NCBI GenBank assembly: GCA_016870855.1
Contig: VGAF01000018.1
Span: forward strand, 1-16,433
DNA length: 16,433 bases
From: Actinomycetota bacterium
GTDB lineage: Bacteria > Actinomycetota > Actinomycetes > Nanopelagicales > Nanopelagicaceae
Direction of reading: 5' to 3'
Shown one piece after another: positions 1-6,738 of the stretch (position 1 is its first letter; every line of letters starts with the position of its first letter). The position numbers and the translations under genes were made by a program. The notes under the pieces are model-generated. The model was given only the letters and a program-made list of their open reading frames with translations. It had not been told where the DNA came from and made no database searches.

Positions 1-169
1 GTTCGAAGACAGTCTCGCCGGTTTTCCAATTTGATTGGACTACATCACGACGCTCCCAATTAACCTGGTCGTAAGGATGTACTCCGGGAGAGCTGAAAAC
101 TCGCTCCATTTGGAGCCCTTTTCCAAGCTTGCTCTTCCCACCAGCGCGATTGATAACCGTGTCCGACAT
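1..169 (-). CDS. nrdJ: Vitamin B12-dependent ribonucleoside-diphosphate reductase, N-terminal fragment
   Basis: This is the first 56 codons of a gene that runs off the left edge of the window. The protein would be a class II ribonucleotide reductase, which makes deoxyribonucleotides using adenosylcobalamin. Reading the minus strand from 169 gives a short leader, then FSSPGVHPYDQVNWERRDVV and QSNWKTGE. This matches the conserved N-terminus of actinobacterial NrdJ (pattern F-PGVHPYD-V-WE-RD). The ATG at 169 is preferred because GGAGAAAAAG sits just upstream. An in-frame ATG at 184 would place that purine run inside the gene. It lies 98 bp downstream of nrdR on the same strand, the usual nrdR-nrdJ arrangement, so it is probably controlled by NrdR. 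Only the N-terminal segment is visible, so catalytic residues cannot be checked. Confidence 0.9.
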   Translation of the reverse strand, partial: MSDTVINRAGGKSKLGKGLQMERVFSSPGVHPYDQVNWERRDVVQSNWKTGETVFE

Positions 170-267
170 TCTCTTTTTCTCCATCTCTAGAAATCTTTAG
201 TTTTGTTTTTATAACTTTTAGTTTTTACTGCTTTATTCAGTTCTCTTCTAACTACTTATCGGACGCG
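170..267 (-). other. A-rich nrdR-nrdJ intergenic leader
   Basis: This 98-bp gap between nrdR and nrdJ is strikingly AT-rich compared with the flanking genes. Read on the minus strand it carries several short A-tracts (AAAAACTAAAAG, then ATAAAAACAAAACTAAAG) at roughly 7-10 base spacing. A TTATAA element is present but has no convincing -35 partner. No hairpin with a U-tract and no cobalamin riboswitch core is visible. It may act as an untranslated leader, an AT-rich promoter-enhancing element or a processing site. The function is inferred only. Confidence 0.35.
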
Positions 268-765
268 TCATTTAAGTTGCGGGGAAGAAACTTGGTTTTT
301 CGACTCTGAAATCTTTTCGGAAGGTATAGCGCGGAGAAGTGCGATCTCGCCTTCGAAATCTTCAAGGGAGGAAAAGTTACGGTATACCGAGGCATATCGC
401 AGGTAAGCCACTTCATCTAATTCGCGTAGCGGTGAGAGAATCGCCATACCAACTTCCTGGGCCTCGATCTCGGCCTGGCCGGTTGAGCGGAGGGACTCCT
501 CAACTCGCTGTGCGAGCAGAGCTAAATCATCATCAGATACGGGCCGGTTCTGGCATGCCTTACGGACGCCATTGATGACCTTCTCGCGGCGAAAGGGTTC
601 AGTCGCGCCACTTCGCTTGATGATGGAGAGAACAGCCGTTTCCTGGGTGGAGAAGCGGGATCCGCAAGTGGTGCACTCACGGCGACGGCGGATAGCCGTT
701 CCCTCATCTGCAGGGCGCGAGTCAACGACTCGAGACTCCTCGTTCCGACAGAAGGGACAGTTCAC
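268..765 (-). CDS. nrdR: Transcriptional repressor NrdR
   Basis: NrdR is the nucleotide-sensing repressor of ribonucleotide reductase genes. The 165-residue protein has a zinc ribbon with Cys3, Cys6, Cys31 and Cys34 (MNCPFC and CTTC) followed by an ATP-cone domain from about residue 46 to 136. The RRRRE stretch and the PFRREKV segment at the start of the cone are family hallmarks. Length is normal for the family, with a slightly long polar tail. The start is GTG at 765, preceded by GAAAGGAAAG at suitable spacing. The gene directly precedes nrdJ on the same strand, and two NrdR-box-like palindromes lie upstream (832-847 and 863-878), indicating autoregulation together with the reductase gene. 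Identity is clear from domain pattern and context. Confidence 0.97.
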   Translation of the reverse strand: MNCPFCRNEESRVVDSRPADEGTAIRRRRECTTCGSRFSTQETAVLSIIKRSGATEPFRREKVINGVRKACQNRPVSDDDLALLAQRVEESLRSTGQAEIEAQEVGMAILSPLRELDEVAYLRYASVYRNFSSLEDFEGEIALLRAIPSEKISESKNQVSSPQLK

Positions 766-831
766 GGCGTGTCTTTCCTTTCAATGCTGGGAATTTCCAC
801 ATTTTGGGTGTATTAAAGATTCGGCTCCTAA

Positions 832-847
832 CCACTACTTATGGAAG
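832..847 (-). promoter_or_regulatory. nrdR: Candidate NrdR box, proximal
   Basis: CCACTACTTATGGAAG matches the NrdR consensus core CwAtATaTwG at 7 of 10 positions on the minus strand. Its left half (CCACTAC) is like actinobacterial NrdR boxes. It starts exactly 31 bp from the stronger box at 863-878, the three-helical-turn spacing typical of paired NrdR boxes. It lies 66 bp upstream of the nrdR start. Confidence 0.6.
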
Positions 848-862
848 CCTACCGCAATTTGA

Positions 863-878
863 CCCCAATATCTAGGGG
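863..878 (-). promoter_or_regulatory. nrdR: Candidate NrdR box, distal
   Basis: CCCCAATATCTAGGGG is an imperfect palindrome (extended to 862-879 by a flanking A/T pair). Its central ten bases match the NrdR core CwAtATaTwG at 9 of 10 positions. It overlaps the predicted transcription start of nrdR, a good position for repression, and pairs with the box at 832-847. Confidence 0.75.
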
Positions 879-880
879 TA

Positions 881-909
881 AGAGTAAAGCACGGGTTTAG
901 AGTTCGCAA
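881..909 (-). promoter_or_regulatory. Candidate nrdR-nrdJ promoter
   Basis: On the minus strand, TTGCGA (904-909) and TACTCT (881-886) are separated by exactly 17 bp. They resemble -35 and -10 elements of a housekeeping sigma factor. Transcription would start near 874, inside the distal NrdR box. No other pair in this intergenic region looked better. This is a pattern match only. Confidence 0.5.
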
Positions 910-924
910 TACATCTCTAAGTTA

Positions 925-1275
925 CTAGCCGCGTGTCGGGATATAAATCTTCTGGCCCGCCACAACTTCAGGGCTCTTCAATCGATTTACCTCGATCAGC
1001 TCATCTACCAAGTCGCGTCGATCCCCAGAGCGGCTCAGATTTGCGGCGATAGACCAGAGGGTCTCACCGGGCTTGACCGTGATCTTCATATAAGGGGTGG
1101 TGGAGATGGAGTCGGTCGAACCAGCAGTGGCGCCAGAAAATAGCGAAAAACCAGCGAGGAGAAGGATGGAGAGAGATGAGACAACCGCAAGCCGAGCAAC
1201 TGCTCGACCTCGGGGGGTGAGGCGGAGTTGCGATTGGCTATTTATGGGGGACGGATTGATAGCGATCGTCATCAT
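925..1275 (-). CDS. LysM-domain membrane protein, likely SOS-induced cell-division inhibitor
   Basis: The 116-residue protein has a short basic N-terminus, one hydrophobic segment at about residues 27-47 and a single LysM peptidoglycan-binding domain at about 64-113 (KITVKPGETLWSIA ... VVAGQKIYIP). It would be anchored in the membrane with LysM facing the cell wall. Divergent LysM genes next to lexA are known as DNA-damage cell-division suppressors: yneA in Bacillus, divS in Corynebacterium and Rv2719c in Mycobacterium. The shared promoter region here carries SOS-box-like sites, which supports the same role. Sequence similarity beyond LysM is too low to name it firmly. The start may be either of two adjacent ATGs (1275 or 1272). 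GGAG lies 3 bases from the first and 6 from the second, so 1272 may be the true start. Confidence 0.88.
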   Translation of the reverse strand: MMTIAINPSPINSQSQLRLTPRGRAVARLAVVSSLSILLLAGFSLFSGATAGSTDSISTTPYMKITVKPGETLWSIAANLSRSGDRRDLVDELIEVNRLKSPEVVAGQKIYIPTRG

Positions 1276-1303
1276 TCTCTCCAGCTATTTCTAGCCTTAT
1301 CTC

Positions 1304-1319
1304 TAGAACGACCGTTGAG
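1304..1319. promoter_or_regulatory. Weak LexA-box-like site
   Basis: TAGAACGACCGTTGAG keeps GAAC-N4-GTT but matches the TCGAAC-N4-GTTCGA consensus at only 8 of 12 positions. It lies 29 bp upstream of the LysM gene. It is listed because of its clustering with better sites and may not be functional. Confidence 0.3.
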
Positions 1320-1333
1320 AGTGGGGATACTCT

Positions 1334-1349
1334 TCGAACGTCTGTTCTA
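1334..1349. promoter_or_regulatory. LexA (SOS) box
   Basis: TCGAACGTCTGTTCTA matches the actinobacterial SOS box TCGAAC-N4-GTTCGA at 11 of 12 specified positions. It lies between the divergent LysM gene and lexA, the expected location for LexA control of both. It is the strongest of the four sites in this intergenic region. Confidence 0.85.
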
Positions 1350-1391
1350 AAGCAAAAGGTACACCCCGCCACTGACATCGGCAAGTTTTTT

Positions 1392-1407
1392 TAGAACATT
1401 TGTTTGA
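1392..1407. promoter_or_regulatory. LexA box overlapping the lexA -35
   Basis: TAGAACATTTGTTTGA matches the SOS consensus at 10 of 12 positions. It overlaps the predicted lexA -35 element (TTGAAA, 1404-1409), which would allow LexA to repress its own gene. Confidence 0.65.
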
Positions 1408-1432
1408 AATCCTCGTAAATTTGTTCTAAACT
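1404..1432 (+). promoter_or_regulatory. lexA: Candidate lexA promoter producing a near-leaderless mRNA
   Basis: TTGAAA (1404-1409) and TAAACT (1427-1432) are 17 bp apart. The predicted transcription start is at 1439-1440, that is, at the lexA ATG. No Shine-Dalgarno sequence precedes this ATG, which fits a leaderless transcript. LexA-box-like sites overlap both promoter elements. Confidence 0.6.
1413..1428. promoter_or_regulatory. Weak LexA-box-like site over the lexA -10
   Basis: TCGTAAATTTGTTCTA has one good half-site (GTTCTA) and a degenerate partner, 9 of 12 matches. It starts 21 bp, two helical turns, after the site at 1392 and touches the predicted -10. It could be a second, lower-affinity autoregulatory operator. 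Confidence 0.4.
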
Positions 1433-1439
1433 CTCCGCT

Positions 1440-2105
1440 ATGACCCCAAAAATCTCTGAGCTCCCCGATGGCCCTGTCGATGAGAACGGCCTGACCTCCC
1501 GCCAACTCAAGATCCTTCAGGCGATCAAGAGCGCGATGGAAGAGAAGGGCTATCCGCCATCAATGCGTGAGATTGGCGAGGCAGCTGGATTGGCCTCTCC
1601 CTCTAGCGTTAAGTACCAACTCGAGGCCCTCGAATCAAAGGGCTGGATCCGCCGCGATCCCTCAAGAGGTAGAGCCCTGGAAGTTCTAACGCCCGGCGAT
1701 GAGAGATTCGAAGACATCAAACCCGAGAAGACTCATATCGTCCCACTGGTCGGACGGATTGCTGCCGGTGGTCCAATCCTTGCGGAACAAAATGTTGAAG
1801 AGCTCTTTCCACTCCCCTCCACACTCGTTGGTGAGGGTGAGTTGTTTATGCTCAAAGTCGTTGGCGATTCAATGGTTGATGCTGCGATCTGCGATGGCGA
1901 TTATGTTGTGATTCGTTCCCAGAAGGATTGCAATAAAGGCGAGATTGTTGCTGCGATGATCGATGGTGAAGCCACTGTTAAGACTTTCTCAAAGAAGGAT
2001 GGCCATATCTGGCTTCTTCCTGCAAACGATAATTACGCCCCTATAAATGGCGATAATTGCGAGATTCTTGGAAAGGTGACTGCGGTTCTTCGTTCGGTTC
2101 GCTAA
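1440..2105 (+). CDS. lexA: LexA repressor, SOS regulator
   Basis: LexA represses DNA-damage genes and cleaves itself when stimulated by RecA filaments. The 221-residue protein has an N-terminal winged helix-turn-helix at about 18-82 (LTSRQLKILQAI, PSMREIGEAAGL, PSSVKYQLEALESKGWI). It also has a C-terminal S24 peptidase domain. The self-cleavage site Ala109-Gly110 lies in VGRIAAGGP, the nucleophile is Ser144 in GDSM and the general base is Lys181 in ATVKTFSK. All essential residues are present and length is normal for actinobacterial LexA. The start at 1440 is supported by protein alignment and by the promoter geometry rather than a ribosome binding site. It diverges from the LysM gene and ends convergently with hflX, sharing a 4-bp overlap at the stop codons. 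Confidence 0.98.
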   Translation: MTPKISELPDGPVDENGLTSRQLKILQAIKSAMEEKGYPPSMREIGEAAGLASPSSVKYQLEALESKGWIRRDPSRGRALEVLTPGDERFEDIKPEKTHIVPLVGRIAAGGPILAEQNVEELFPLPSTLVGEGELFMLKVVGDSMVDAAICDGDYVVIRSQKDCNKGEIVAAMIDGEATVKTFSKKDGHIWLLPANDNYAPINGDNCEILGKVTAVLRSVR

Positions 2106-3556
2106 ACCCGAACATACTTCTCAAGTAAATGGGCGAGCGCTCCATCTACTCTGGCATGTATTGAAGTCCCATCGGCTAAATGCTCTTCGCGCAATATCTC
2201 GCCCTCTTCATGAATCCGACTAACTAGATCTCCGCGGTTGTATGGAATCAAAGTTCTCACTTCAACCTTCGGCCTTGGAAGTGAAGCCTCAATCGCATTG
2301 ATTAGCGCATCAATTCCTGCTCCGGTGTGAACGGATATCGGATATGCATCGGGCTCTTCCCGCATCACTAATCGCATCATTTCGGGATCGGCGATATCGG
2401 CCTTATTCAACGCGATAATTTCAGGGATCTTCTCTCCCCCGATATCGCGAATAACTTCTCGTACCGCCTTTATTTGTCCAAGGGGATCCTCATGGGAGCC
2501 ATCTACAACGTGGACGATTAAGTCAGAGCCGGAGACTTCTTCGAGAGTCGATCTAAAGGCATCAATCAATTCGTGGGGTAGGTGCTTCACAAAGCCGACG
2601 GTGTCGCTCAAGGTATAGACCCGACCATCTCTAGTTTCAGCTTTTCGAACCGTTGGATCAAGGGTCGCAAAGAGCGCGTTTTGAACCAAAACTCCCGCAT
2701 TGGTGAGGCGATTCAAGAGCGAGGACTTTCCGGCATTTGTGTAACCAGCGATTGCAACTGAGGGAATTGAATTTCGCTTCCGTTCTTGACGCTTAGTATC
2801 GCGAGCAACCTTCATCTCGCCGATCTCACGGCGCAACTTCGCCATCTTGTCGCGGATGCGACGGCGATCAATCTCGATCTTGGTCTCACCAGGTCCACGG
2901 CCACCGATACCGCCGGCTCGAGCTGCCTGTCTCGAGAGAGATTCACCCCAACCACGCAGGCGGGGCAACATATAACTCATCTGGGCAAGTTCGACTTGGG
3001 CTTTACCCTCTTTGCTCTTTGCGTGTTGCGCGAAGATATCGAGAATCAATGCGGTGCGATCGACAACTTTTACTTTTACTTTATCTTCTAAGTTTCTTAA
3101 TTGTCCGGGGCTTAACTCACCATCACAGATAACGGTATCTGCACCGGTAGATTTAACAACGCCCTTCAATTCACTTACTTTTCCAGAACCAATAAATGTG
3201 GCGGGATCGGGCTTATCTCTTCTTTGGATTAAGGCATCAAGCACTTCAGAGCCAGCCGTTTCCGCAAGGGCTGCCAATTCAGTCATTGAATTTTCGGCAT
3301 CCTTAATTGTTCCCTCGGTCCAAACTCCCACTAGAACAACCCGCTCCAGCCGAAGCTTTCGATACTCAGCCTCGGAGATATCAGTTAGTTCGGTGGAAAG
3401 TCCTGCTACTCGGCGAAGCGCTTGGCGATCACTTAAATCGCGCTGGGTGGAATCGAAAGAATCTGGGATGAAAATTTCTGTATCAAATTCCGCGGCTAAA
3501 TCCGCGCTCTCTTGAAGCAGTTGATCTAACTCTTCTTCGCTATCCCGCTTAGCCAA
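2102..3556 (-). CDS. hflX: GTPase HflX
   Basis: HflX is a ribosome-binding GTPase that rescues or splits stalled ribosomes under stress. The 484-residue protein has the HflX N-terminal domain (about 70-180), the conserved linker GGIGGRGPGETKIEIDRRRI at 215-234 and a coiled region. The GTPase domain then follows with P-loop GYTNAGKS (271-278), switch residues DPTVR (300-304), DTVGF (318-322) and NKAD (384-387). The C-terminal domain is complete. The start is TTG at 3556, overlapping the dapF stop by 8 bp. No good ribosome binding site is visible, so translation probably depends on coupling to dapF. The first 60 residues are acidic and poorly conserved in the family, so the exact start is less certain than the identity. 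Confidence 0.96.
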   Translation of the reverse strand: MAKRDSEEELDQLLQESADLAAEFDTEIFIPDSFDSTQRDLSDRQALRRVAGLSTELTDISEAEYRKLRLERVVLVGVWTEGTIKDAENSMTELAALAETAGSEVLDALIQRRDKPDPATFIGSGKVSELKGVVKSTGADTVICDGELSPGQLRNLEDKVKVKVVDRTALILDIFAQHAKSKEGKAQVELAQMSYMLPRLRGWGESLSRQAARAGGIGGRGPGETKIEIDRRRIRDKMAKLRREIGEMKVARDTKRQERKRNSIPSVAIAGYTNAGKSSLLNRLTNAGVLVQNALFATLDPTVRKAETRDGRVYTLSDTVGFVKHLPHELIDAFRSTLEEVSGSDLIVHVVDGSHEDPLGQIKAVREVIRDIGGEKIPEIIALNKADIADPEMMRLVMREEPDAYPISVHTGAGIDALINAIEASLPRPKVEVRTLIPYNRGDLVSRIHEEGEILREEHLADGTSIHARVDGALAHLLEKYVRV

Positions 3557-4352
3557 GGTAACTACTCAATTCCACATCTTTGATTAGGAGCGCCGGGCCG
3601 GTGAGAATCGCATTTGAATGGGGATCAATCTCAACTTCAAGGCGTCCGCCAGGAGGATGAATTACCCACTTGATTGGTAGCGATTTTCCTTTCAAAATCG
3701 TGGCAGCAAGTGCCACCGCACAGGTTCCGGTACCGCAAGAGCGCGTCTCGCCCACCCCGCGTTCATGAACCCGCATCGCTAACTCGCCATTTTCTAGCAC
3801 TTTCACAAATTCAACATTCACACCCTCTGGATAGAGTTCTTTTGGCCTTACGACTGGCTCATTTTTGAGATCACCGACCTCGCTCAAATCCTCAACAAAG
3901 ACAACGGCATGAGGGTTTCCGACGCTGATGTTGTAGCCGTTCCAAGTCTTACCGTTTGAATACGCAGTAACTGATCCCTCTTGCTGGGCAACCGCTCCCA
4001 TATTTACTGTGATGTCGCCGGTTTCTGGGGCGCTCACAAACTTTGTTCCATCTCTAGTCAATATTGGAAAAATTCCAGCTGGTTGGTGGCCTCGATCGAC
4101 CAAGTATCTAGCCATCACGCGGATGCCATTGCCACACATCTCCGCTAAGGATCCATCGGCATTTCGATAATCCATAAACCACTTGCCATCTCGCTTCACA
4201 ATTCGAATTAGGCCATCTGCCCCAATTCCAGTTTCACGATTACAGATCGCAGCGCAGACTCGGCTCGAGAGATTGTTAGAGTCATCAGGATCAAAGACGA
4301 GCACAAAGTCGTTTTCAGTGCCGTGGCCGTATGTGCCGATTAGGGAGTTCAT
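3549..4352 (-). CDS. dapF: Diaminopimelate epimerase
   Basis: DapF converts LL- to meso-diaminopimelate, the last step before lysine and a direct precursor of peptidoglycan. The 267-residue protein begins with GTYGHGTENDFVLVF, as usual in actinobacteria. It carries both catalytic cysteines: Cys73 in AEMCGNGIR and Cys206 in ETRSCGTGT. The GADGLI and NPHAVVFV motifs are also present. Length is typical. The ATG at 4352 lies two bases after the miaA stop codon and lacks a clear Shine-Dalgarno sequence, suggesting translational coupling. It sits in the conserved miaB-miaA-dapF-hflX run. Confidence 0.97.
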   Translation of the reverse strand: MNSLIGTYGHGTENDFVLVFDPDDSNNLSSRVCAAICNRETGIGADGLIRIVKRDGKWFMDYRNADGSLAEMCGNGIRVMARYLVDRGHQPAGIFPILTRDGTKFVSAPETGDITVNMGAVAQQEGSVTAYSNGKTWNGYNISVGNPHAVVFVEDLSEVGDLKNEPVVRPKELYPEGVNVEFVKVLENGELAMRVHERGVGETRSCGTGTCAVALAATILKGKSLPIKWVIHPPGGRLEVEIDPHSNAILTGPALLIKDVELSSYLG

Positions 4353-4354
4353 CG

Positions 4355-5260
4355 TTATCTGCTAATCGTAGATGAGAGGATTGAATCTAGCCGCTCTTTT
4401 GTTCCGCCCTTAAGCCACTTGATTCGAGCATCGCGCGAAAACCAAGTTTCTTGACGTCGCGCGTAGGCGCGCGTTGCTCGCTTGGTCTCTTGCTTCGACT
4501 CTGATTCGCTAATTCTTCCCTCCAAGAAACTGATGATCTGGTTGTACCCGAGGGCAGCCTTTGCGGTCTTACCGGTAGTGATCCCCTTTTCGATTAGCGC
4601 CCGCACTTCCCCAACGAAACCTTCGCTCCACATCAAATCGACTCTTCTATCAATCCGCTCCTTCAAGTCATCCCGATCCATAACAAGCCCATATTGCTTG
4701 GCATCTGGGTAATAAGAGGCTCCAGCCCTAGGAAGGTTTGCAGTAAATGGCTTTCCGGTTATCTCAATCACCTCAAGAGCGCGAACAACTCTACGAAGAT
4801 TCTCTTTGGGAATCGCAGCTGCTGCAGCTGGATCTAATTTGCCAAGGCGTTCATGCAACGCATCACCGCCAATTCGATCGGCCTCTTCGCTAAGCCGTGC
4901 TCTAACCTCCGGCTCTGTGTCGGGAAAGTTCAGCTCATCCAAGATCGCTTTTACATATAAGCCGGTACCTCCGACCACGATGACGGATTTGCCAGATCCG
5001 AGCAGTTCATCGACCTTGGAGCGCGCCCAACCTTGGTACTCGGCTACCGATGCATCTTGATTCACATCGAGTACATCAATTAGATGATGGGGAATTCCGC
5101 GCCGCTCTTGCGGAGAGAGTTTTGCAGTTCCAATATCCATACCTCGGTACAGCTGCATGGAATCGGCATTGACTATCTCGCCTTTAAGTTGCTCTGCTAA
5201 CTGAAGTGAGAGTTCACTCTTACCGGTCGCAGTCGCTCCTACGATAAAGACTAAAGTCAT
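4355..5260 (-). CDS. miaA: tRNA dimethylallyltransferase
   Basis: MiaA transfers a dimethylallyl group to N6 of A37 in tRNAs that read UNN codons. The 301-residue protein has the P-loop GATATGKS at 8-15, the NADSMQLYRGMDIGTAK substrate motif at 31-47, GGTGLY at 97-102, KAALGY at 234-239 and the C-terminal TRAYARRQETWF segment. These are the standard family signatures and the length is normal. The ATG at 5260 follows the miaB stop after ten bases with only a weak purine stretch (AAGTTAA). Its product is the substrate of MiaB, encoded immediately upstream in the same operon. Confidence 0.97.
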   Translation of the reverse strand: MTLVFIVGATATGKSELSLQLAEQLKGEIVNADSMQLYRGMDIGTAKLSPQERRGIPHHLIDVLDVNQDASVAEYQGWARSKVDELLGSGKSVIVVGGTGLYVKAILDELNFPDTEPEVRARLSEEADRIGGDALHERLGKLDPAAAAAIPKENLRRVVRALEVIEITGKPFTANLPRAGASYYPDAKQYGLVMDRDDLKERIDRRVDLMWSEGFVGEVRALIEKGITTGKTAKAALGYNQIISFLEGRISESESKQETKRATRAYARRQETWFSRDARIKWLKGGTKERLDSILSSTISR

Positions 5261-5270
5261 TTAACTTGCA

Positions 5271-6689
5271 TCACTTAACAAGTGAACTCTTGAGCTGGGG
5301 CACGCCTAGAAAGACCCCGTTGTTCTCCGCCTCGAGTTTTCGAACTTCAAAGGCATCTCCGCCCCGAGTCCGCTTAACCTCTAACTTTTCACCAAAGATG
5401 AAGTGCGGCTTGGCGCTTGAAATTCTTACCCTCGCGAGATCGCCAGGTCTTGCTTCGCCCTCGCTTAGATCTAGATGGACCAATCTAAAATCTCTGCTCT
5501 TTCCTTGTGCCCTCGCTCCATCTACATCGGTGATTAGAACTTCGGATTCTTGGCCGATCACATCTTCATTTACCGAGAGCGAGACTTCATTTAACTTCTT
5601 ATGTAGGCGGTCGTAGCGCTCCGCAACAACCTCCTCCGATACTTGATCGGGCATATCAGCGGCCGGGGTGCCTGGGCGCTTTGAATACTTAAATGAATAA
5701 GCGGCTAGAAAACGCAATTCACCACATAGATCCATGGTTTGTTGGAAATCGGATTCGCTCTCGCCCGGAAAGCCAACAATGACATCGGTAGTGATCGTCG
5801 AGTGTGGCATGGTGCTTCGAACCTTTTCGATGATGCCGCGATAACGCTCGACTCGATAAGAGCGACGCATCGCCTGCAGGATCTTGTCGGAGCCGGATTG
5901 GAGCGGCATGTGAAGGTGTGGCATCACATTCTCTGTTTCAGCCATCGCCGCAATAACATCATCGGTGAAATCTCTTGGGTGTGGCGACATGAAGCGGACC
6001 CGCTCGAGTCCATCAATCTCTCCGCATGAACGAAGTAACTTGGCAAAGGCCTCACGATCTCCGAAATCCACTCCGTAGGCATTTACATTCTGACCGAGGA
6101 GCGTCACCTCGGTAACGCCCTCGCTAACAAGGGCTCGAATCTCACTCAAGATTTCATTACCTGGGCGATCTTTTTCGCGCCCGCGTAGCTGCGGAACTAT
6201 GCAGAAAGTACAGGTGTTATTGCATCCAACCGAGATAGAAACCCAGGCCGAGAATGCCGAGTGGCGTCGCGCCGGAAGAGTGGATGGAAAGTGTTCGAGA
6301 GATTCCTTTATCTCGACTTGGGACTTTGCTTCGATGCGCGCCCGTTCTAAGAGCGCCGGAAGTGAGCCAACGTTATGAGTTCCAAAAACTACGTCTACAT
6401 AAGGAGCCTTCTTAATGATGCTCCCTTTATCTTTCTGGGCGAGGCAACCTCCGATTGCAATTTGTAAGTTTGGATTAGCGCGCTTTGTTGGGGCTAGAAA
6501 ACTTAAGTGGCCATAGAGCTTGTTATCAGCATTCTCGCGAACCGCACAGGTGTTAAAGACGATTAGATCTGGATCTTGACCTTCAATTGCCGGGATGTAA
6601 CCTGCTGCATCGAGCGAGCCGGCGATACGTTCGGAGTCGTGGACATTCATCTGGCAACCCAGAGTTTGAATTACATAGGTACGACTCAT
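5271..6689 (-). CDS. miaB: tRNA-2-methylthio-N6-dimethylallyladenosine synthase
   Basis: MiaB is a radical-SAM methylthiotransferase that adds a methylthio group to i6A37 in tRNA. Numbered from the ATG at 6689, the 472-residue protein has the N-terminal UPF0004 domain with cluster cysteines Cys12 (LGCQMN), Cys48 (NTCAVRENA) and Cys82 (GGCLAQ). The radical-SAM motif follows as Cys156, Cys160 and Cys163 (CNNTCTFC), and a C-terminal TRAM domain spans about 374-440. The start MSRTYVIQTLGCQMN matches the family. An in-frame TTG eight codons upstream (6713) extends the frame but adds nothing conserved. A TACGAT element six bases before the ATG suggests a leaderless transcript. miaB begins the miaB-miaA-dapF-hflX operon. 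Confidence 0.97.
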   Translation of the reverse strand: MSRTYVIQTLGCQMNVHDSERIAGSLDAAGYIPAIEGQDPDLIVFNTCAVRENADNKLYGHLSFLAPTKRANPNLQIAIGGCLAQKDKGSIIKKAPYVDVVFGTHNVGSLPALLERARIEAKSQVEIKESLEHFPSTLPARRHSAFSAWVSISVGCNNTCTFCIVPQLRGREKDRPGNEILSEIRALVSEGVTEVTLLGQNVNAYGVDFGDREAFAKLLRSCGEIDGLERVRFMSPHPRDFTDDVIAAMAETENVMPHLHMPLQSGSDKILQAMRRSYRVERYRGIIEKVRSTMPHSTITTDVIVGFPGESESDFQQTMDLCGELRFLAAYSFKYSKRPGTPAADMPDQVSEEVVAERYDRLHKKLNEVSLSVNEDVIGQESEVLITDVDGARAQGKSRDFRLVHLDLSEGEARPGDLARVRISSAKPHFIFGEKLEVKRTRGGDAFEVRKLEAENNGVFLGVPQLKSSLVK

Positions 6690-6695
6690 ATGCGA

Positions 6696-6701
6696 ATCGT
6701 A
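6696..6701 (-). promoter_or_regulatory. miaB: Candidate -10 element for leaderless miaB mRNA
   Basis: TACGAT on the minus strand lies exactly six bases before the miaB ATG, placing the transcription start on the A of the start codon. The -35 region (near GTTCTT/TTCTTA, 6718-6724) is weak. The same hexamer at the same distance precedes the VOC gene at 10705, which strengthens the call. Confidence 0.5.
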
Positions 6702-6738
6702 CCTTTGGTGCAAAAATTAAGAACTTTGGAATTCAAAT

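Noticed and set aside
170..267. Cobalamin riboswitch before the B12-dependent reductase gene
   Set aside because: The gap is under 100 bp and shows none of the conserved B12-box or core helices; control by NrdR explains the context better.
1369..1375. GCCACTG, a motif seen in cobalamin riboswitches
   Set aside because: It stands alone in the lexA upstream region with no other riboswitch elements and no B12-related gene downstream.
3012..3515. Plus-strand open frame of 167 codons inside hflX
   Set aside because: It lies antisense to a clear HflX coding region, has a low-complexity Ser/Thr-rich translation and no recognisable domain.
6690..6713. TTG start at 6713 for miaB
   Set aside because: The eight extra residues are not conserved, and the ATG at 6689 matches the family N-terminus and promoter geometry.
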